64,000 nucleotides of DNA from Methanocorpusculum sp. (lineage in GTDB: Archaea; Halobacteriota; Methanomicrobia; Methanomicrobiales; Methanocorpusculaceae), in the NCBI GenBank assembly GCA_017399555.1, contig JAFQBW010000017.1, forward strand, positions 53,395 through 117,394, written 5' to 3'. A program made the position numbers and the translations under genes. Below are positions 59,994-64,000 of the stretch, one piece after another (the first letter of the stretch is position 1; the number at the start of each line of letters is the position of its first letter). The notes under the pieces are model-generated. The model was not told where the DNA came from and ran no database searches. It saw only the letters and a list, made by a program, of their open reading frames with translations.

Positions 59994-61474
59994 TGCGTAA
60001 GCTCAAAGAGGAAATCATCGATTTCAAGCCGCGCCGTGCACTTCTCTCAGCAGTTTGTGTAATTCTTGCGACTTGGCTGTTATCTTTTCTTATGCCGACC
60101 GAAGCATCGGAGTTCGGCGCCTGGTCACTATTACCTGCAACATTCCTGATTGTTTACATTTTTATCACCAAGAGAATCCTTGAATCTCTGGTATTGTCCT
60201 GTCTGATGGGACTGATTATGGTCGCAAAGACGGTTAATGTCTTCAGTGAGTTCAGTGTAATTTTAACCGAAACCATGCTCGACCCGGACATGGTCTGGCT
60301 GATTATCGTCTGCGGTCTGATGGGAAGTATCATCTCCTTAATTGAAAAGTCCGGCGGTGCAATGGGCTTTGGAAACTGGGCGGCAAAACATGCGAAGGGA
60401 GAAAAATCCTCGCTTGTCTGGACCTGGATTTTAGGAATTGTAATCTTCCTTGATGACTACTTAAACTCCATGACTGTCGGTTCCTGTATGCGTTCCTTAA
60501 CGGACAAGTTCAAGGTACCGCGTGAGATGCTGTCCTATGTGGTTGACTCCACCGCAGCCCCGATTTGCGTTCTTATCCCGATTTCCACCTGGGCAGTCTT
60601 TGCCGGAGGCCTTCTTGAAGTAAACGGCTGGGCCCCGGAAGGCATGGGTCTTGTCTACTTCATCCAGACAATTCCGTACAACTTCTATGCATGGGTTGCC
60701 GCAATCATGGTGCTTCTGGTAATCTTCAGAATCATCCCGGTCTTCGGCCCGATGAAAAAAGCTTACGCCAGAGTTGCCGCCGGAGGCTCTGTTGCTCCGG
60801 AAGGCTCGGAGAAGATTGACCTCTACAGCGGAGACAACTTCACCACGCAGACCAAGCCGAAGATGATGAATCTGATTATCCCGATTCTCAGTTTAATCTT
60901 CTTCACCCTTATCTTCGATATCGACATGCAGATGGGTGTCATCTGTACCCTTGTCGTTATGTTCATCCTCTACCTTGGACAGGGACTGATGACAGCAGAG
61001 GAGTTCGCAGACTGTGTGGTAAAAGGTCTGCAGAATATGATTATGCCGCTCCTGCTGATGGTGCTTGCCTGGGTGTTTGCCGCAATGTCTGAACAGATTG
61101 GATTTACCCAGTTTGTCATCGACACGGTAGCCGCCAACGTCGGTGTTGCCTTACTGCCGTTTGTGGTCTTCGTTGCTCTCGCAATTACCCAGTTCGTTAC
61201 CGGAACCAACTGGGGACTCTACATCATTGCACTCCCGATTGTTATCCCGTTAGCAATCCAGATGGATGCAAACGTTGCACTCTCCGTTGCCGCAGTTATC
61301 TCCGCCGGAGTTCTTGGAAGCCACTGCTGTTTCTACTCAGATGCAACGGTCCTTACCTCTGCCGCCTGCGGTTGTGATAACTTCCGCCATGCGGTAACGC
61401 AGATGCCCTATGGAATCCTGGCAGGAGTGATAGCTGCCATTATGTTCCTCATCTGCGGATTCATCATTGGATAA
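59993..61474 (+). CDS. NhaC-family Na+/H+ antiporter
   Basis: A 493-residue membrane transporter with about 11-12 helices. Conserved spots are DDYLNSMTVGSCMRSLTDK and DSTAAPICVLIPISTW in the middle, and TQFVTGTNWGLYIIALPIV plus GSHCCFYSDATVLTSAACG near the end, all typical of NhaC-type exchangers. It would link the Na+ gradient made by Mtr to pH or proton balance. TTG at 59990 in the same frame is possible, but ATG 59993 is favoured as it overlaps the leader ORF stop. Some relatives exchange malate/lactate or arginine/ornithine. Confidence 0.85.
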   Translation: MRKLKEEIIDFKPRRALLSAVCVILATWLLSFLMPTEASEFGAWSLLPATFLIVYIFITKRILESLVLSCLMGLIMVAKTVNVFSEFSVILTETMLDPDMVWLIIVCGLMGSIISLIEKSGGAMGFGNWAAKHAKGEKSSLVWTWILGIVIFLDDYLNSMTVGSCMRSLTDKFKVPREMLSYVVDSTAAPICVLIPISTWAVFAGGLLEVNGWAPEGMGLVYFIQTIPYNFYAWVAAIMVLLVIFRIIPVFGPMKKAYARVAAGGSVAPEGSEKIDLYSGDNFTTQTKPKMMNLIIPILSLIFFTLIFDIDMQMGVICTLVVMFILYLGQGLMTAEEFADCVVKGLQNMIMPLLLMVLAWVFAAMSEQIGFTQFVIDTVAANVGVALLPFVVFVALAITQFVTGTNWGLYIIALPIVIPLAIQMDANVALSVAAVISAGVLGSHCCFYSDATVLTSAACGCDNFRHAVTQMPYGILAGVIAAIMFLICGFIIG

Positions 61475-61494
61475 TCATCCCATTTTCTTTTTCT

Positions 61495-61550
61495 TTTTTT
61501 GTTTGGGTTGCTTCCTGGATGTGCAGAAGCGATATTTCCGCAGGTGATAG
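61495..61550 (+). repeat. Dispersed 3' repeat, degenerate copy D
   Basis: After the antiporter stop comes a T-rich tract, then GTTTGGGTTGCTTCCTGG and AGAAGCGATATTTCCGC. Aligned with copy A (GTTGGGTTTATTCCCAGG, AGAGCGTTTTTCCTACGC), the order and spacing match with several changes. It is again 3' of a gene and on the same strand. Confidence 0.45.
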
Positions 61551-61638
61551 GTAAAACATCCAAACAGAACACCCGAAAATGTCTCTTACCCCGCGAATGA
61601 ATATATCTTAAGAAGTTCAACATGTAAGGAGCTATAAA

Positions 61639-63318
61639 ATGGAAGAATATACAGGCAACATCGGCAACTATGAGGAAACCTACCGGGATTTCCACATTGA
61701 CGTGCCGAAACACTATAACTTCGCCTTCGATGTAATCGAAAAATGGGCAAAAGAGGACAGAAACCGCCTCGCAATGATTTGGACCAACCAGGCAGGTGAA
61801 GAAAAGAAGTTCACCTTCTGGGACATGATGATTCACTCCAACGAAGCGGCAAACATCTTAATGAAATTCGGAATCCAGAAAGGAGACCGCATCCTTCTGA
61901 TGCTTCACCGCGTTCCGGAATGGTGGATTTTAGTTCTTGGAATCATGAAGCTTGGCGCAGTCTTCTGCCCAAGCCCGCACATGATGACGGTCAAAGATAT
62001 CGCATACCGCATCAACGCCGGCGGATTCAAGATGGTCATTACCGACCGCGAAAATATGGCAAAGGTTGACGAGGTCGCCGCAGAGTGCCCGCACCTTCAG
62101 CTCAGAATGGTTGTTGACGACAACCCGCTTGAGCGCCTCTCCTCCCCATGGATTGGATACCAGCATGAACTCAAATACCCGGCACCGGTATCCACCAAGC
62201 TCGTGGCAACCGCAGGACGCAAGGTCCTTGCAACAGACCCGATGCTTATCTACTTCACCTCCGGAACAACCAAAGACCCGAAGATGGTTCTCCACGACTA
62301 CGGACACCCGCTCGGACAGACCGTGACAGCCAAATTCTGGCATGACTTAACCGACAAGGATGTGCACTTCACCGTTTCCGATACCGGATGGGCAAAGTGC
62401 GGATGGGGCAAGATTTACGGACAGTGGATCTGCGGAGCCTGTATCTTCGTCTATGACTACAGAACCAAGTTCCTCGCAACCGAGCTTCTGCCGCTCATCG
62501 AGAAGTACGGAATTACCTCCTTCTGTGCGCCGCCGACCATCTACCGCATGCTCATCATCGCAGACTTAAAGAAGTTCTCCTTCTCAGAACTTCGCACCTG
62601 TACGAGCGCCGGCGAGCCGCTGAATCCGGAGGTCATCCGCATCTGGAAGGAAGGAACCGGCATTACCATCCGCGAAGGATACGGTCAGACCGAGACCTGC
62701 TGCTGTCTTGCAACCATGCCGGGAATGGAGGTCCGCCAGGGTTCTATGGGCAAACCGGTTCCGGGATGGCACATCCAGCTCCATGATGACGAGGGCAACG
62801 AAGTCCCGCAGGGCGAGATTGGAAGAATCGCCATCTCTTTAAACCCGAGACCGGCAGGTCTTATCCGCGAGTACTTAGACAATCCGGAAGAAAACGCCGC
62901 CATGTTTGTCAACGGCTGGTACTACACCGGAGACAAGGCACGCATGGATGAGGACGGATACTTCTGGTTCGTTGGAAGAAATGATGATGTCATCAAGTCC
63001 TCCGGATACAGAATCTCCCCGTTCGAGGTCGAGTCCGCATTACTCGAGCACCCGGCAGTCAAGGAGTCTGCAGTCGTCGGCAGTCCGGACGATCTCCGCG
63101 GTATGATTATCAAGGCATTCATCGTTTTACACGAGGGATACCAGCCGTCCGAGAGACTGGTTAAGGAGATTCAGAACCACGTCAAATCCACAACTGCACC
63201 GTACAAGTACCCGCGTGCAATCGAGTTCGTAACAGAACTGCCGAAGTCCTTCTCCGGCAAAATCAAGCGCGGCGAACTCCGCGACCGTGAGCTGAAGAAG
63301 TACGAAGAAAACAACTAA
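61639..63318 (+). CDS. Medium-chain acyl-CoA synthetase (AMP-forming)
   Basis: A 559-residue ANL ligase of the MACS type. Motifs are IYFTSGTTKDPKMV (P-loop), EGYGQTETCCCLA (A5), YYTGDKARMDEDGY (A7), RNDDVIKSSGYRISPFEVE (A8) and the catalytic lysine in KSFSGKIKRGELR (A10). A characterised Methanosarcina homolog prefers 2-methylbutyrate, so branched short acids are plausible substrates; acetate is also possible in an acetate-requiring hydrogenotroph. TATA GAATATATC lies 33 bases, and an AAGGAG site eight bases, before the ATG. Confidence 0.9.
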   Translation: MEEYTGNIGNYEETYRDFHIDVPKHYNFAFDVIEKWAKEDRNRLAMIWTNQAGEEKKFTFWDMMIHSNEAANILMKFGIQKGDRILLMLHRVPEWWILVLGIMKLGAVFCPSPHMMTVKDIAYRINAGGFKMVITDRENMAKVDEVAAECPHLQLRMVVDDNPLERLSSPWIGYQHELKYPAPVSTKLVATAGRKVLATDPMLIYFTSGTTKDPKMVLHDYGHPLGQTVTAKFWHDLTDKDVHFTVSDTGWAKCGWGKIYGQWICGACIFVYDYRTKFLATELLPLIEKYGITSFCAPPTIYRMLIIADLKKFSFSELRTCTSAGEPLNPEVIRIWKEGTGITIREGYGQTETCCCLATMPGMEVRQGSMGKPVPGWHIQLHDDEGNEVPQGEIGRIAISLNPRPAGLIREYLDNPEENAAMFVNGWYYTGDKARMDEDGYFWFVGRNDDVIKSSGYRISPFEVESALLEHPAVKESAVVGSPDDLRGMIIKAFIVLHEGYQPSERLVKEIQNHVKSTTAPYKYPRAIEFVTELPKSFSGKIKRGELRDRELKKYEENN

Positions 63319-63328
63319 CCCTTTTTTT

Positions 63329-63769
63329 ATGCAGCTTTTCATAAAGCATTTCACAGAACTCTCGACAGCAGAGCTTTATGCAATTCTGAAGGCACGCCAG
63401 GATGTGTTTGTGGTCGAGCAGAACTGCCCGTTCCCGGAGATTGACGGCAAGGATTTGGATGCCTATCATCTCTGGCTTGCAGACGAAAACGGAATCGCCG
63501 CCTATGCCCGCGTACTTGACCGCGGCATCTCCTTTGAAGAGCCGGCAGTCGGACGCGTGATTTCCCTTCGCCGCAGAGAAGGCCTCGGCACGCGGATTCT
63601 GCAGGAAGGAATGCGGGTTGCCGCAGAAAAGTACGGGGCAAAGGCAGTCATGCTCGAAGCACAGGTCTATGCCCGTAAACTCTACGAGAAGCAGGGATTC
63701 GTGCAGGTCTCGGAGGAGTTTTTAGAGGACGGCATCCCGCATATCGTCATGCGTGCAAAACTGCAGTAA
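63329..63769 (+). CDS. ElaA-like GNAT acetyltransferase
   Basis: A 146-residue acetyltransferase. The ElaA-type start LSTAELYAILKARQDVFVVEQ with CPFPEIDGKDLDAYHLWL is clear. The acetyl-CoA loop RREGLGTRILQEGM (R-x-x-G-x-G) and the closing LYEKQGFVQVSEEFLEDGIPH follow. Substrate is unknown. It starts 10 bases after the acyl-CoA synthetase stop. Confidence 0.9.
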   Translation: MQLFIKHFTELSTAELYAILKARQDVFVVEQNCPFPEIDGKDLDAYHLWLADENGIAAYARVLDRGISFEEPAVGRVISLRRREGLGTRILQEGMRVAAEKYGAKAVMLEAQVYARKLYEKQGFVQVSEEFLEDGIPHIVMRAKLQ

Positions 63770-63908
63770 AATTCAATAAAACAATTTTTTCCTATTTGCG
63801 GCTTTGCTCCTAAATTATGTTTCATGGGATGAACACTGAACTGATTTAGAAAAACCGCAGATAACGCAGATGCGCCTTCGGCGCGCAACGCGTCGCTGTC
63901 TTCGCTAC

Positions 63909-64000
63909 GCTCAGACCTGCTTCGCAGCCGCTTTGGCGTTGCTTTTTGATTTAGAGAATAATGTTGGCAGCTCCAAAGCGGCTGCGAAGCAGGTCTGAGC
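63909..64000. repeat. Long perfect inverted repeat at the window end
   Basis: The 28 bases 63909-63936 are the exact reverse complement of 63973-64000, separated by 36 AT-rich bases. The arms begin GCTCAGACCTGCTTCGCAGC. The right arm reaches the window edge, so the repeat may continue; the sequence left of it (GCGTCGCTGTCTTCGCTAC) is also rich in GC palindromes. It could be a hairpin element, a small transposon end or a boundary of a repeat family. Confidence 0.7.

Overview
This window comes from a hydrogenotrophic methanogenic archaeon, most likely of the order Methanomicrobiales. A Methanocorpusculum-like genome is my best guess, inferred from gene content, gene order and the roughly even base composition. 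Direct evidence is a complete methyl-coenzyme M reductase operon (mcrBDCGA), a complete Na+-pumping methyltransferase operon (mtrEDCBAF-A'G-H), a methanopterin-biosynthesis gene (beta-RFAP synthase) and methanogenesis marker protein 11. Archaeal information-processing genes (L15e, L37Ae, RpoP, RNase P proteins, SBDS, proteasome alpha, prefoldin, RadB, CCA-adding enzyme) and TATA-type promoters agree. Several mRNAs look leaderless or nearly so.

Layout. 1-5.3 kb: archaeosine radical-SAM enzyme (cut by the window edge), an M20 peptidase, an unknown protein, a CDC48/VAT ATPase and a HepT/MntA toxin-antitoxin pair, all on the minus strand. 5.3-9.8 kb, plus strand: 6-phospho-3-hexuloisomerase, an aminotransferase, an M42 aminopeptidase and SerA. 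9.8-15.6 kb, minus strand: an RNA/cofactor operon thpR-cca-larE-thiI-larC-radB. 15.6-26.6 kb, minus strand: mtr, then mcr, with hairpin terminators at 15613 and 21621. 27-32.4 kb: mptG, a peroxiredoxin, an MsvR-like redox regulator, RNase Z and small conserved archaeal genes. 32.4-37.1 kb: accessory region with membrane proteins, a phosphatase lipoprotein, dispersed repeats and three tRNAs (Tyr with an intron, two identical Asp). 37.1-48.4 kb: acyl-CoA synthetase, Mmp11, rubredoxin, a Cys-rich HTH protein, carbonic anhydrase, a HAD phosphatase, a PAS sensor, cobS/cobT, a cysteine-cluster protein and TraB. 48.4-49.8 kb: a possible mobile-element relic and a three-domain META lipoprotein. 49.9-54.6 kb, minus strand: the archaeal RNA-processing/proteasome superoperon, here lacking the exosome genes. 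54.8-64 kb: small secreted protein, alaS, DNA ligase, an NhaC-type antiporter with a leader ORF, a medium-chain acyl-CoA synthetase, GNAT, and a long inverted repeat at the window end.

How the genes work together: Mtr moves the methyl group from tetrahydromethanopterin to coenzyme M and pumps Na+. Mcr reduces methyl-CoM to methane. MptG makes a methanopterin precursor, CobS/CobT complete the corrinoid type that MtrA needs, and the NhaC-type antiporter links Na+ and H+ gradients.

The most notable observations are: (1) the MtrG position is filled by an MtrA corrinoid domain fused to MtrG, almost identical to the neighbouring MtrA; (2) a repeat family found directly 3' of genes in the same orientation; (3) absence of exosome genes from the superoperon; (4) a palindromic site shared by the mcr and mtr control regions; (5) an 11-codon leader ORF coupled to the nhaC-type gene. 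No CRISPR array, intact insertion sequence or prophage was seen.
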